In this document: positions 14,498 to 23,904 of the stretch, piece after piece
How positions within the stretch are numbered: the first letter of the stretch is position 1
Layout: each line of letters begins with the position of its first letter
Origin: Microbulbifer sp. SAOS-129_SWC
Lineage (GTDB): Bacteria > Pseudomonadota > Gammaproteobacteria > Pseudomonadales > Cellvibrionaceae
Length of the DNA stretch: 64,000 bases
Direction: 5' to 3'
Assembly: GCF_039696035.1 (NCBI RefSeq)
Contig: NZ_CP155567.1
Span: forward strand, 248,001 to 312,000
Program-made: the position numbers and the translations under genes
The notes under the pieces: generated by a model
Databases searched by the model: none
What the model was told of the DNA's origin: nothing
The model's input: only the letters and a program-made list of their open reading frames with translations

Positions 14498-15055
14498 CTA
14501 ATCCCCACGAATAATCGTCAGCACTATCTCACCGACATCAATCCCCCACTTGCTCAGCTTTGATTGGTTGAGCAGCACGCGGTCGGATACCAGGTACATG
14601 CGGTCGTCCACGGCCACGCGGATGCTGCGTCCGTTATAGGGGACTTCCAGTGTATAGCGGATAAACATTGCATTGCCGGCCACGCGCACCCGCCCATCGC
14701 CGATGACGTCGCCGGCACGGGCGGTATAGGTTTTTGCGCCCGTCTCGGGATCGATGCCGTTGGGAATCAAGTGCCAGGTGCGCTCCTGGGTCTCGCCGTC
14801 ATTGAAGACAAAGTGTTCGGCCAGCGCGCCGCGGCCATTTTGCCACCGGCCCTGTATCGTTGCGTTGAAGGTGCGGGTTACTTCTCCGCTGCGATTCTTG
14901 ACGATGCCGTGGGCGGTCAGCGGGCCGCTGAAAAACTGCTCGGGGATCAGCGCCGGGGTGCGGTCACGGTAGTGTGTGACGCCGGGGCTGCTGCAGGCGC
15001 TCAACAGCAACACGGCGGCGGGCAGCAGTAAGCGCAGTGGGGCGAGATGGAACAT
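14498..15055 (-). CDS. DUF3833-type lipoprotein
   Basis: A 185-residue outer-membrane or periplasmic lipoprotein. The signal peptide ends in the lipobox LLSAC (Cys21). The rest matches the DUF3833 pattern as I remember it: YRDRTPALIPEQFFSGPLTAHGIV read in parts, then FNATIQGRWQNG, and a C-terminal half rich in beta strands ending VGEIVLTIIRG. The function is unknown; the fold is probably lipocalin-like. It stands alone between the accessory island and hemY and is the first clear core gene to the right of the island. Confidence 0.85.
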   Translation of the reverse strand: MFHLAPLRLLLPAAVLLLSACSSPGVTHYRDRTPALIPEQFFSGPLTAHGIVKNRSGEVTRTFNATIQGRWQNGRGALAEHFVFNDGETQERTWHLIPNGIDPETGAKTYTARAGDVIGDGRVRVAGNAMFIRYTLEVPYNGRSIRVAVDDRMYLVSDRVLLNQSKLSKWGIDVGEIVLTIIRGD

Positions 15056-15181
15056 GGGGACTCCCGGCTAGTGGATGTCCCCGGTATACGAACGCGGATA
15101 CCGATTGGATGGCTAAAGCGGTGAATCCGCGGGGCAGCGCGCGCCAGATGGTGGCTGGCGAAGCACGGTGGGCCGGACCTG

Positions 15182-16426
15182 TCAACCCGGCGCGTTGCCC
15201 AGCAGCGGTGCGGCTTCACCGGGCAGGGGCAGCTGGGGCAGATCCGCGACGGCCTGCATCAGTCCCTCCTGATACAGCTTGTGGGCCTGCTCTTTTTCGC
15301 CGAGGGCGTGGAGCAGCCGCGCCAGTTCGGCCGAGGTGGCGGGATCCGAGCGCAGAATCAGGCTCTTCTCGAAATACTGGCGGGCCTTGCCCCACAGTTC
15401 GTTGCGCAGGCACAGGCGGCCGAGACAGGTGAGCAGGTCGGCGTTATCGCCGTACTCCTTCTGCCAGCCGTCGGCGACGGTGAGCTGTGCGGCGGCATCG
15501 GCGCCGGTCAGGCAACCGTACAGGCGCGCCATATCCGGGCGCCATTCACGGTTCAGTACCCAGCGCAGCTGCTTCTCCGCCTCGGTGTCGTCGCCGATTT
15601 CGTGCAGCAATTGCGCGTACAGGCTGCGCAATTCCATATTGCGCTGCCAGCGGCCGCTGAGGCCCTGCCAGGTCTCGCGCAGTTTCTCCGTGTCGCGGCG
15701 GCTGGCGGCGTCGCTCAACTGGTGCTGGTAGACCTCCTGTTCCAGCTGCTGCAGCTCCTCTTCGCGCATATTGGCGTGCTTCTCCAGCTGCGGCAGGAGT
15801 TCCCGCAGGCCGTTCCAGTCGCCCAGGCGGTAATAGGCCTGGCGCAGCAGTTGCAGCAGGGCCGGGTGCCTGGGTTCCACCTGCTTGGCGCGCTCGAGGC
15901 TGGCGATACACTGCTCGTAGTGCTTGTCGAGCAGCTGCATGCGCGCCTGGCTGAGCGCGACTGCGAGTTGCGTGTCTTCGCCGCTGGCCTCGGCCTTGGC
16001 CAGCAGTTCGTTGGCCTCGTCGCGATAGCCCAGCTCGAAGGCGCTGCGGGCGGCGGCGAGATAGTTGATCAGCGGCGCGTCGGAGCGCGGTGCGCTTTTG
16101 AGCAGCTGGCGGCGGGCGCGCGACCAGTTCCCCTCCATAAACTCCACCAGGCCATTGGTCAGCCGCCGGCGCGCCACACGGGTACGGCCGAAGCGGATGC
16201 GGCTGACACTGCCGCCAATACCGCGCAGCAGGCTACGCAGGAGCCAGATGGCGAAAAACAGCAGCAACAGTGCAAGGGTCAGTGCACCGATGGCGACCCA
16301 CAGGTTCATTTCAATACGTTCGCCGCCCACCGCAAGCAGCATGTAGCCCGGGTAGCTGCGGATCATTTCGGCGAGGAAGGCACCGAACAGCAAGAAGGCG
16401 AGGGCGGAAAACAGGAAGCGTTTCAC
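15182..16426 (-). CDS. hemY: HemY, TPR-containing inner-membrane protein
   Basis: A 414-residue protein with two N-terminal transmembrane segments (about residues 5-25 and 40-64), a basic stretch, and then tetratricopeptide-like helices to the C-terminus. This is the proteobacterial HemY encoded at the end of the hem cluster, unrelated to protoporphyrinogen oxidase HemY; its role in tetrapyrrole metabolism is not settled. The start overlaps the hemX stop by 4 bp (ATGA), so the two are translationally coupled. Confidence 0.93.
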   Translation of the reverse strand: MKRFLFSALAFLLFGAFLAEMIRSYPGYMLLAVGGERIEMNLWVAIGALTLALLLLFFAIWLLRSLLRGIGGSVSRIRFGRTRVARRRLTNGLVEFMEGNWSRARRQLLKSAPRSDAPLINYLAAARSAFELGYRDEANELLAKAEASGEDTQLAVALSQARMQLLDKHYEQCIASLERAKQVEPRHPALLQLLRQAYYRLGDWNGLRELLPQLEKHANMREEELQQLEQEVYQHQLSDAASRRDTEKLRETWQGLSGRWQRNMELRSLYAQLLHEIGDDTEAEKQLRWVLNREWRPDMARLYGCLTGADAAAQLTVADGWQKEYGDNADLLTCLGRLCLRNELWGKARQYFEKSLILRSDPATSAELARLLHALGEKEQAHKLYQEGLMQAVADLPQLPLPGEAAPLLGNAPG

Positions 16427-17859
16427 TGGTTGCCACTCCCCGGTGACTGCTCGCCACCGTTGCTGTTTGCGCCCTGCTGGTTACCGTTATCGAGTTTGTG
16501 CAGCCGCTCGATATAGTTGTGCAACGCACTTTGCGAGGCGGACAGGCTGGGCAGTTCCACTGCGATGGGCTCCTGTGCCATCTCCTGCAGTTCCTTGGCG
16601 AGCACGTCGCGCTGGCGGGTGTCGGTGCCGTACTCCAGCAGCAGCTTGCGCGCGCGGCTGAGCGCATCCTTGTATACCGTGCTGTCCTCGCGCAGCAGCG
16701 CCAGTTCCGCCTGTTCCATATTCAGGCGCAGGCTCTGGCGGAAGCGTGCCTCGCTCTGCGGCGAGAGCAGCACCGGGTCTATGTTGCCATCGCGGATGCG
16801 CACCGAATCACGCACAAACTGGGTGAAGTGCTGCCAGCTCCGCTGCCACGCGGATTGCCCGGCTTTGGTCTCCGTTTCTTCCGGCTCTATACTGGCGTCG
16901 AGAGTGGCCAGATCGAACTTCGGCTGGATGTCGGTGCGCAGCAGCTGCTCCTCCAGTGCGCGCAGGCGCAGATACAGCCCCTCGCGATCGATATTGTCCA
17001 CCAGCTTGAGTGCGGTAATGTCCCGAGCCAGCTGCTGGCGCACGCCGTACAGGTCGGGCAGGTTGACGCGGCGTACGATCTGGTCGACTTCTTCCACCAG
17101 CCCGAGGGCGGCGCGGCTGTCGCGTTCGAGCATCAGGCGCTGATTGGCGAGGCGCAGCAAATAGTCGGCCTCGGCCAGCTGCCAGTCTTCGCGGCTGGCA
17201 TTGCCGAGTTCGCCCAGGCGGTTGCCCTGGGCGGTGACGTTGCGCTGCAGTTCGGCGATCTGTTGGCGCAGCTCGGCGACGTTGCCCTGCTGCTGGCGAA
17301 GCTGCTCGCGCAGTTCACTGACGCTCTGGCGGGTGGCGCGATCGACTGCCTGCACCTGTTGCGTTGCGGTCTCGGTAGCTGCGGGCTGTTGCGCTGGCGC
17401 AGTTGCCGCCGGTGCCTCGGCGCCGGGCTGCGTCTCCGGTGCCGTGGCCGCAGCGGTCTGCGGCGCGCTGGCCGGCGTGGCGGCCGTGGATTCGCGCTTG
17501 AATCCGGGAATGAATTCCAGATACGGCGCCAGCCTGTTCTGCACCTGGGGCCAGTTCAGCCAGGCCCAGGTACCGCCAGCGCCGAGCAGGACAATCAGGA
17601 TCAGCAGCCACAGCCAGCCGAAACCGCGTTTGCCGGTCCTGCTCGCGCCACGTTTACCGCCCTTGCCGCCGCTGCCTGACGCCTTCTTCGCCTCGGTTGC
17701 CGTGTCTTTTTTCGCGGCGGTCTTTTTGTCCGCCGCGGCGCCTTTTTCGTGGGCCGCTTTGGTGAAGTTGCTTTCGGCCTGTGCCGGGGTGCCGGGCGCG
17801 GACGCCTGCGGAGCGGGGTCGGTGGCTTTGCCGGAATCTTTGGATTTGTCGTCAGTCAT
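16423..17859 (-). CDS. hemX: HemX-type membrane protein
   Basis: A 478-residue inner-membrane protein of the proteobacterial HemX family, once annotated as uroporphyrinogen III methyltransferase but lacking that fold. It has a long Lys/Ala/Thr-rich cytosolic N-terminus (about 1-80), one transmembrane segment (FGWLWLLILIVLLGAGGTWA, about 82-102), an Ala/Pro/Thr-rich linker, and a long helical periplasmic region with a coiled coil around SVSELREQLRQQQGNVAELR. The ATG at 17859 is preferred over an upstream TTG because a TATAAT on the same strand lies just upstream of it. Confidence 0.9.
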   Translation of the reverse strand: MTDDKSKDSGKATDPAPQASAPGTPAQAESNFTKAAHEKGAAADKKTAAKKDTATEAKKASGSGGKGGKRGASRTGKRGFGWLWLLILIVLLGAGGTWAWLNWPQVQNRLAPYLEFIPGFKRESTAATPASAPQTAAATAPETQPGAEAPAATAPAQQPAATETATQQVQAVDRATRQSVSELREQLRQQQGNVAELRQQIAELQRNVTAQGNRLGELGNASREDWQLAEADYLLRLANQRLMLERDSRAALGLVEEVDQIVRRVNLPDLYGVRQQLARDITALKLVDNIDREGLYLRLRALEEQLLRTDIQPKFDLATLDASIEPEETETKAGQSAWQRSWQHFTQFVRDSVRIRDGNIDPVLLSPQSEARFRQSLRLNMEQAELALLREDSTVYKDALSRARKLLLEYGTDTRQRDVLAKELQEMAQEPIAVELPSLSASQSALHNYIERLHKLDNGNQQGANSNGGEQSPGSGNQ

Positions 17860-17898
17860 GGGTATGGCAGGAACAACGGCGGTAGAAAATGTCGTCAA

Positions 17899-17904
17899 AT
17901 TATA
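17899..17904 (-). promoter_or_regulatory. Candidate -10 box for hemX
   Basis: Perfect TATAAT on the minus strand, about 40 bases upstream of the hemX ATG. The matching -35 position reads ATATAA, so the promoter call rests on the -10 alone. Confidence 0.4.
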
Positions 17905-17980
17905 GCGACTGGCGGCACGCTTTATATGGCATGTGGCGCTGTTTTAAAAAATTTTACTCAATTCGGGCGGCAAAACCGGC

Positions 17981-18757
17981 TCAGGCAGCGAGCAGGGCAT
18001 TTTCCAGGGCCGCCAGCATGGCGTCGTCGCCGGCGTTGCCCGCGGCGAGGGGACGGGCGAAGCCGAGTGCGCGCGCCTGTGCAGCCACCCGCTCGCTGGG
18101 ACAGATCAGCGGCACCAGCTTGAGTTGCGGGCGGCCGCCGGTATCGATGCAGTGACTGAGGTTGGCGAGAGTTTCACCGCTGTGCACGGCAATCGCATCG
18201 GGGCTTTGGCGGTAGGCGGCCAGCTGTTCGGCGGCGCTGGCGGGCAGGGTGCGGCGGTAGAGCTCGCAGTAGTCCACCCGCGCACCGCGCTCGCGCAAGG
18301 TGTCGCCGATCAGGGTGCGGCCGCCGCAGCCGCGGAAGATCAGCACCCGCTTGTCTTGCATCTGCTGCAGTTCCGGCCGCGCGAGCAGGGTTTCCGAGTC
18401 CATGCTGCCGCTGCTGTGATCGCTGTGGATGCCGCGCTCGGCCAGCGCGCGCGCGGTGGCGGCACCGATGGCATAGCAGTGCGGGCCCAGCGGCAGCTGC
18501 GGCCAGTAGTCGTCGAGCCAGTCACAGCCGTGACGCACGGCGTTCTGCGATACGAAAATGGCGCAGTCCACCTGATCGAAATCGAGGATCCGGCTTTTGA
18601 TCGCCTGCAGCCCGGCGTTGTCGCCGACCGCTTCGATCGCCAGCATCGGCAGGCAGTCCACCGCAGCGCCGGCGGCGCACAGCCGCTCGCACCATCCGCG
18701 CGCCTGTGCGGCGGGGCGGGTGACGAGAATGCGCTTGCCGGCGAGCGGTTTGGTCAC
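17981..18757 (-). CDS. hemD: Uroporphyrinogen-III synthase HemD
   Basis: Cyclises hydroxymethylbilane to uroporphyrinogen III with inversion of ring D. It has 258 residues from a GTG start that lies two bases after the hemC stop, so the upstream open frame, which overlaps hemC, is rejected. Recognisable blocks are ILVTRPAAQA at the N-terminus, CAIFVSQNAVRHG, the RGCGGRTLIGDTLRERGARV segment read in parts, and the C-terminal SERVAAQARALGF. The family is divergent in sequence; position next to hemC makes the call firm. A 120-bp gap separates it from hemX. Confidence 0.92.
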   Translation of the reverse strand: MTKPLAGKRILVTRPAAQARGWCERLCAAGAAVDCLPMLAIEAVGDNAGLQAIKSRILDFDQVDCAIFVSQNAVRHGCDWLDDYWPQLPLGPHCYAIGAATARALAERGIHSDHSSGSMDSETLLARPELQQMQDKRVLIFRGCGGRTLIGDTLRERGARVDYCELYRRTLPASAAEQLAAYRQSPDAIAVHSGETLANLSHCIDTGGRPQLKLVPLICPSERVAAQARALGFARPLAAGNAGDDAMLAALENALLAA

Positions 18758-18759
18758 GG

Positions 18760-19677
18760 TCAGATGGCGGCGAGAATCTTGTCGGCGCCGGCGGACAGCA
18801 GTTCCTCGGCCAGGGCGATGCCCATGGCCTCGCCGTCGGCGGCGGGACCGCGGCGCTCGCCGCGCACCATGGTTGCGCCGTCGGGGCTGCCCACCAGGCC
18901 GCGCAGCCACAGTTGTTCCCCCTGCAGCTCGGCGTAGCAGCCGATCGGCACCTGGCAGCTACCGTTGAGACGTTTGACGACGGCGCGCTCGGCGGCCAGC
19001 CGCGCCGCGGTGGCGTCGCAGTGCAGCGGCTGCAGCAGGGCTTCCAGCTCGGCGTCGCGGCGGCACTCGATGCCCACGGCACCCTGGCCGCCGGCGGGCA
19101 GGGAAATTTCCGGGGCGAGGAAAGTGCGGATGCGCGCGCGCATCTCCAGGCGCAGCAGGCCGGCGGCGGCGAGCACGATAGCGTCGAAATCACCGGCATC
19201 CAGCTTGGCCAGGCGGGTGTTCACATTGCCGCGCAGGAACTTCACCTCGAGATCCGGCCGCCGCGCCAGCAGCTGGCACTGGCGGCGCAGGCTGGAAGTG
19301 CCGACCACGGCGCCGGCGGGCAGCGCATCGAGATCAGCATAGTGATTGCTCACAAACGCATCGCGTGGGTCTTCGCGTTCGCAGATCACCGGCAGGTGCA
19401 GGCCGTCGGGAAATTCCATCGGCACATCTTTCATTGAGTGCACGGCGATATCGGCCTCGCCGTTCAGCATCGCGCGTTCCAGTTCCTTGACGAACAGGCC
19501 CTTGCCGCCGACCTTGGCCAGCGGGATATCCAGCAGCTGGTCGCCGCGGCTGGTCAGCGGCAGCAGTTCGATGGTCGCGTCGGGGTGCAGCTGCTGCAGG
19601 CGATCTTTCACGTAATTGGCCTGCCAGAGGGCCAGGGCGCTTTCGCGAGTGGCGATGCGGAGGCGGGAAATGGGCAT
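18760..19677 (-). CDS. hemC: Porphobilinogen deaminase HemC
   Basis: Polymerises four porphobilinogens into hydroxymethylbilane; cytosolic. The 305 residues match the family length. The N-terminus ([15 protein letters not shown]), the arginine-rich active site ([25 protein letters not shown]) and Cys241 in [11 protein letters not shown], which carries the dipyrromethane cofactor, are all present. The ATG at 19677 gives the conserved N-terminus; the longer frame runs into ruvX. It is followed by hemD with a 2-base gap and probably co-transcribed from upstream. Confidence 0.96.
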   Translation of the reverse strand: MPISRLRIATRESALALWQANYVKDRLQQLHPDATIELLPLTSRGDQLLDIPLAKVGGKGLFVKELERAMLNGEADIAVHSMKDVPMEFPDGLHLPVICEREDPRDAFVSNHYADLDALPAGAVVGTSSLRRQCQLLARRPDLEVKFLRGNVNTRLAKLDAGDFDAIVLAAAGLLRLEMRARIRTFLAPEISLPAGGQGAVGIECRRDAELEALLQPLHCDATAARLAAERAVVKRLNGSCQVPIGCYAELQGEQLWLRGLVGSPDGATMVRGERRGPAADGEAMGIALAEELLSAGADKILAAI

Positions 19678-19736
19678 ACGGCGTCGGTCGCTTGGGAAAT
19701 GGGGGGCCCATTCTAGCAGAGCCGTGCGCGAGCGCG

Positions 19737-20168
19737 TCAGTCGGCAGTGAGGGCGCGCAGCCAGTCCTCGCAAATGATACGCGCAGCGATGGAGTCCACC
19801 GGGTCCTGTGCATAGTTGCCCTTGTGGCCGCGCTCGAAGGCCTCTTCCTTGGCGGCGCGGGTGCTGAGTCGCTCGTCGACCAGTTCGACCGGCAGACCGG
19901 TGCGGCCGTGCAGGCGGTTGCCGAACTTGCGCGCGCGGGCGCCGAACTCGCTTTCGCTGCCATCCATGTTCAGCGGCAGACCGACCAGCAGTCGCTGTGG
20001 TTGCCATTCATCCAGCAGCTTCTGCAGCTGGCCCCAGTCCGGCTGGCCGTCTCTGGCCGGCAGCGGCGCGAGCTCGCGGGCGGTGCCGGTGAGGCTCTGG
20101 CCAAACGCGACACCAATGGAGCGGGTGCCGAAATCGAAGGCGAGGGCGGTGATGGTTTTTGAACCCAT
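19737..20168 (-). CDS. ruvX: RuvX/YqgF, putative pre-16S rRNA nuclease (Holliday-junction resolvase-like)
   Basis: A 143-residue RNase H-fold protein. Asp12 in [14 protein letters not shown] starts the metal site, [12 protein letters not shown] gives the second block, and the C-terminal DERLSTRAA and DSIAA motifs contribute the remaining acidic residues. In E. coli YqgF is required for 5' maturation of 16S rRNA; resolvase activity has also been proposed for the family. It lies downstream of yqgE on the same strand, the usual gamma order. Confidence 0.94.
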   Translation of the reverse strand: MGSKTITALAFDFGTRSIGVAFGQSLTGTARELAPLPARDGQPDWGQLQKLLDEWQPQRLLVGLPLNMDGSESEFGARARKFGNRLHGRTGLPVELVDERLSTRAAKEEAFERGHKGNYAQDPVDSIAARIICEDWLRALTAD

Positions 20169-20316
20169 GAGGAAACCTGTGTGAGACGTAGTGAGCGGTT
20201 GGCTGGTGGTGGCCGCCGGAGCGGAGCAGGCGGAGTGTACTGCAGTGCGCGAGCATTGTGACCGGGCTGGCGCACCAGCGCCGCCGGCGGCAAGCGCTGT
20301 GGCTTGCCGGGGTCTA
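20169..20316 (-). other. Intergenic region yqgE-ruvX with a GC-rich stem
   Basis: An 8-bp perfect stem (20288-20295 with 20302-20309) lies eight bases beyond the yqgE stop on the minus strand, without a T-run. It may be a weak terminator or processing site. No gene seen. Confidence 0.45.
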
Positions 20317-20901
20317 TTAGGCGTGTCCGGCCTGGGAGCCGAGCCCGCCCATATCGATACCGTGGCGTGCGGCGGCTGTCTGCCAGCGCTTTTCCCACGG
20401 CGTCGCGAACAGGATTTCCGGTTCTGCCGGCAGGGTCAGCCAGGCGTTGTCGGCCAGCTCTTCCTCCAGTTGGCCGGGCCCCCAGCCGGAGTAGCCCAGT
20501 GCCAGCAGCACGTCGTCGGGGCCGCGGCCGGCGGCGAGGGATTCGAGGATATCCTTGGAAGCGGTCAGGCTGATATCGCGGTTGACCTCGAGGGTGGAAT
20601 CGAACACCGCGCCGGCGCCGTGCAGGACGAAGCCCTGTTCCGGCGACACGGGACCGCCCAGCAATACCATTTCATCACCGCGCAGGCTGAAGTCCTCGAG
20701 GGACAGCTGCTCGAACACTTCTTTCCAGAACACCTTGCTGGGCGCGTTGATGACGATGGCCATGGCGCCGTCGCGGTTGTGCTCACAGACGAAAGCGATG
20801 GTCTGGTGGAAGCGCGGATCCTCCATGCCGGGCATGGCGAGCAGGAACTGGCCGCGCAGGCCGCCGTGGGTCAGGTCGCTGTCGATATTGGTGTGGTTCA
20901 T
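20317..20901 (-). CDS. yqgE: YqgE/AlgH family protein (DUF179)
   Basis: A 194-residue cytosolic protein of unknown biochemical role. Family motifs: GQFLLAMPGMEDPRFHQTIA near the N-terminus, the HNRDGAMAIVIN segment, LLGGPVSPEQGFVLH in the middle and ALGYSGWGPGQLEEEL near residue 145. In Pseudomonas the homologue AlgH was linked to alginate regulation, but no mechanism is known. The neighbours tonB and gshB upstream and ruvX downstream match the Pseudomonas arrangement. Confidence 0.94.
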   Translation of the reverse strand: MNHTNIDSDLTHGGLRGQFLLAMPGMEDPRFHQTIAFVCEHNRDGAMAIVINAPSKVFWKEVFEQLSLEDFSLRGDEMVLLGGPVSPEQGFVLHGAGAVFDSTLEVNRDISLTASKDILESLAAGRGPDDVLLALGYSGWGPGQLEEELADNAWLTLPAEPEILFATPWEKRWQTAAARHGIDMGGLGSQAGHA

Positions 20902-20990
20902 AGCGCAAGTTTAACCCGAATCGTGTGCCGCCGGTCGCCGGGTGTTATTCGCCCCGCCGAGTGTGGGGCGCAGAATGCCCAGCGGCGCCC

Positions 20991-21896
20991 TTAGCCACGC
21001 TTGGGTGCAGCGCCGGCGGCGGTGGAGAAGCCGGTCATTTCAAAGCGCCAGGTGCGGATGATCTCCAGGCGGTCGGCTTCCTTGCGGATCTCTGCCGGGA
21101 AGGGCGCGAAGGGGGCCGCCAGGCGCACAATCTGCTGGGCGGCGTCATCGAGTACGCGCTGGCCGGAGGATTTCAGGATCACCACATCTTCGACTGCGCC
21201 AGTGGGCAGCAGCCGCACCATCATGCGCAGGCTGCCGGTGATCTGCTGTTGCAGCGCCTGCTGCGGGAAATTGTCGTTGCCGACGGCTTCCACTTTCTGG
21301 CGCCAGGCGTGCAGATAGGCGGCGTCGGCGGAGGCCTTGGTTGCCACCGAGGTCAGGCGGCGGACCCGCGGGCGCTGGGCAATGGTCTGGCGGATCTTGT
21401 CGAGGCGCGCCTGCAGGCTGGCAATTTCCGGGTTGGTCAGCGGCAGGTCGTTGGGGGCGTCGCCGCGTTTCTCCTGTGACGGCTTGTCCTCGGCCGGCAG
21501 CTCCGGCGCCTGCTGCGGGCTGTCACCGATGGTAGTGACCAGCTGGCGGCGCTGCTCGGCCGGGCGCGCGGCCTGTTGCTGCGGCAGCGGATTGACTTCG
21601 CGGATCGCGGTGTCGGCGATTTCTGCGCGGCGGTTGGTGGAAAGTTCTTTGGGCGTGTCGGCGCTGCCGCTGGCCTGCTGGTTGTGCTGCGCCAGGTAGT
21701 CGGCGTCTTCGGGCGCCTGCGCGGAACGGTGTTGCGCCAGCGTGACCTCCAGCGTGGGGGGCGCCTGGTGCGCCTCGGGCGCGGAAAAGGCCACGCCGAA
21801 TATCACCAGCGCGTGAAAGGCGCAGGCGACAAACAGGGCGAACACGAAGCGGTCGTGCTGGGCGGCCTGGAGCTGTGGGCTGGCGGTCGGGTTCAT
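20991..21896 (-). CDS. tonB: TonB-family energy transducer
   Basis: A 301-residue inner-membrane protein that couples proton-motive force to outer-membrane receptors or a related periplasmic process. One N-terminal transmembrane segment (about residues 17-38) follows a short cytosolic stretch. A Gln/Ala/Pro-rich periplasmic spacer contains a helical region, and the C-terminal TonB domain (about 215-290) carries SLRMMVRLLPTGAVEDVVIL. Position between gshB and yqgE matches the tonB3-like gene next to the Pil-Chp cluster in Pseudomonas, where it affects twitching. The ATG at 21896 sits just upstream of the membrane segment; the longer frame runs into gshB. Confidence 0.9.
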   Translation of the reverse strand: MNPTASPQLQAAQHDRFVFALFVACAFHALVIFGVAFSAPEAHQAPPTLEVTLAQHRSAQAPEDADYLAQHNQQASGSADTPKELSTNRRAEIADTAIREVNPLPQQQAARPAEQRRQLVTTIGDSPQQAPELPAEDKPSQEKRGDAPNDLPLTNPEIASLQARLDKIRQTIAQRPRVRRLTSVATKASADAAYLHAWRQKVEAVGNDNFPQQALQQQITGSLRMMVRLLPTGAVEDVVILKSSGQRVLDDAAQQIVRLAAPFAPFPAEIRKEADRLEIIRTWRFEMTGFSTAAGAAPKRG

Positions 21897-21958
21897 TTGC
21901 TTTTTATTGGTTACTGCTTGCGGGTGCACCCAGTCGTCCCTGACTGCGGCTGCACAGT

Positions 21959-22915
21959 TTAACCCTTTTGTTCGAGCCGGTCTGTGATCGCGCGCATCAG
22001 TCGCGCGCCGATGTCGGTATCGTAGGCGGCGTCGATTTCCCGCACGCAGGTGGGGCTGGTGACATTGATTTCGGTCAGGTAGTCGCCGATCACGTCGAGG
22101 CCGACAAACAGCAGGCCGCGCTCTTTCAGCGACGGCGCCACCTGCGCGACGATCCAGCGGTCGCGCTCGGTCAGTGGTCGCGCTTCGCCGCGGCCGCCGG
22201 CGGCCAGATTGCCGCGGGTCTCTCCGGCTTCGGGAATCCGCGCCAGGCAGTAGGGCACGGCTTCCCCATCCACTACCAGAATACGTTTGTCGCCGTCTTT
22301 GATCTCGGGGATATAGCGCTGGCCCATGATCTGCTGCCGACCATGCCCGGTGAGCATTTCCAGGATGGCGCCGAGATTGGCGCCGTCGGGCTTGCAGTGG
22401 AACACGCCGCTGCCGCCCATGCCGTCCAGGGGCTTGAAGATGACGTCTTTGTGCGCGGCGTGGAAGGCGCGCAGGCGGGGCATACTGCGGCTGACGATCA
22501 GCGGCGGGCAGCACTGGGCAAAGCTGGTGGCGAAGATCTTCTCGTTGCAGTCGCGCAGTGCCTGGGGTTTGTTGACCACCAGTGTGCCCTCGCGCTCGGC
22601 CGCTTCGAGAATATAGGTGGAATAGATGTATTCGTTGTCGAAAGGCGGGTCGACGCGCATCAGCATCGTGTCGATCGCGCCCAGCGGCATCTCGGCGGCG
22701 TCGCCGAGTTCGTACCAGCGCGCGGGGTCGTCGAACACTTTCAGCGGCCGGCCCACGCCCATGGCGCGCCCGTCGGCGAGGAAGAGGTCACTCTGTTCAA
22801 AATAAAACAGGGTAAAACCGCTGCGCTGTGCGGCCTGCAGCAGCGCGAGGGTGGTGTCTTTCTTAAAATTGATCCGGGCGATGGGGTCCATCACCACACC
22901 GAGGGAGTAACTCAT
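21959..22915 (-). CDS. gshB: Glutathione synthetase GshB
   Basis: ATP-grasp ligase joining gamma-glutamylcysteine and glycine; cytosolic. The 318 residues compare well with E. coli (315-316). MSYSLGVVMDPIARINFKKD at the N-terminus, VNKPQALRDCNEK, FKPLDGMGGSGVF (glycine-rich ATP loop) and the C-terminal DVIGDYLTEINVTSPTC are hallmark segments. The ATG at 22915 is chosen because the family starts exactly there. It is divergent from pilG, with a 343-bp shared upstream region. Confidence 0.96.
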   Translation of the reverse strand: MSYSLGVVMDPIARINFKKDTTLALLQAAQRSGFTLFYFEQSDLFLADGRAMGVGRPLKVFDDPARWYELGDAAEMPLGAIDTMLMRVDPPFDNEYIYSTYILEAAEREGTLVVNKPQALRDCNEKIFATSFAQCCPPLIVSRSMPRLRAFHAAHKDVIFKPLDGMGGSGVFHCKPDGANLGAILEMLTGHGRQQIMGQRYIPEIKDGDKRILVVDGEAVPYCLARIPEAGETRGNLAAGGRGEARPLTERDRWIVAQVAPSLKERGLLFVGLDVIGDYLTEINVTSPTCVREIDAAYDTDIGARLMRAITDRLEQKG

Positions 22916-23258
22916 AGCGGTTTCCGTGCCGGTTGGGTTGTGCCGCCGTAAGTTAAGATCTGGCTGGCAGCGGTGCAAGCGTTTAGCGGTGAAAAGTCTG
23001 CTCAATAAATGAACATCTCATGGCTGCGTATCCTGCGCAGTAGAACTTTGCTGACTATTTGTGCATTTGTCTCACGGTGCCACTGTCGTCGCCCGGACTT
23101 CGGTAGATTCACCGTGGGTTCTGTGATAAAAGTTGGTTCTGATGTGCGACCTTGGCGTGAACCGAGGCGCCCAGACCCTGAAAGTGGTTCAAGAAAGGGC
23201 GATGCCGGCGGTTATATCGCTGTGCCCGAAAAAAAGTAAACAGGGGATTCAATAACCT
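22916..23258. promoter_or_regulatory. Divergent control region between gshB and pilG
   Basis: A 343-bp stretch without a credible gene. It must contain the promoters for gshB (leftward) and for the Pil-Chp operon (rightward). I cannot single out hexamers with confidence. The only clear site is a GGGGATTC ribosome-binding region ahead of pilG. Confidence 0.55.
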
Positions 23259-23654
23259 ATGGAGCTCAACTGGGAAAGCCTGACGGTGATGGTGATCGAC
23301 GATAGCAAGACTATCCGTCGCACCGCTGAGACCCTGCTGCAAAAAGCGGGCTGTACCGTGGTCACCGCCACCGATGGTTTCGACGCGTTGGCCAAGATTG
23401 CCGATTCGCGGCCGGACATTATTTTTGTCGACATCATGATGCCGCGTCTGGACGGCTATCAGACCTGCGCACTGATCAAGAACAACAGCGAATTCCGCGC
23501 TACGCCAGTGGTGATGCTGTCGAGCAAGGACGGCCTGTTCGACAAGGCCAAGGGGCGCGTGGTTGGATGCGATCAATATTTAACCAAGCCTTTCAGCAAG
23601 AGCGAGCTGCTCGGTGCCATTTCCGCGCACGCCAAGCCGCACCACGCGGCCTGA
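23259..23654 (+). CDS. pilG: Twitching motility response regulator PilG
   Basis: A 131-residue single-domain CheY-like receiver of the Pil-Chp system, which promotes pilus extension and cAMP signalling in Pseudomonas. The acidic pocket (MVIDDSK), phospho-acceptor Asp58 (FVDIMMPRLDG), the Ser of MLSSKDG and the Lys in YLTKPFSK are all present. The N-terminal MELNWESLTVMV is typical of PilG. First gene of the chemosensory operon. Confidence 0.94.
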   Translation: MELNWESLTVMVIDDSKTIRRTAETLLQKAGCTVVTATDGFDALAKIADSRPDIIFVDIMMPRLDGYQTCALIKNNSEFRATPVVMLSSKDGLFDKAKGRVVGCDQYLTKPFSKSELLGAISAHAKPHHAA

Positions 23655-23904
23655 GTTGGCGCCGTGGTTGTGACTTTGTCGAGGTCGCTGGCGTAGAATA
23701 GGTCGCGCCGCGATTTTGTTGATCGCGGCTTCAACGATATGGGCGGTTTCTGTATGGGCTCCGTGCCCGGCAGGAACACACGAACGAGTGTGGTTGCAGC
23801 CTCCAGTGCTGTACATCGCACGGGAAAGATAAGACTACAAGTTTCCGCTGCAGTTCGCCTGGCGACTGGTGTGGATGCTGACAGTAAATGTCGCGGGGGA
23901 AACC
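23655..23904 (+). other. pilG-pilH intergenic region with hairpin
   Basis: A 250-bp gap. An 8-bp perfect stem (23707-23714 with 23722-23729) and a 7-nt loop could attenuate transcription or end the pilG transcript. pilH would then need its own promoter, which I cannot locate reliably. Confidence 0.45.

Noticed and set aside
20991..22514. Single 507-codon frame spanning tonB and part of gshB
   Set aside because: gshB is clearly encoded in another frame from 22915 to 21959; TonB features start only at 21896.
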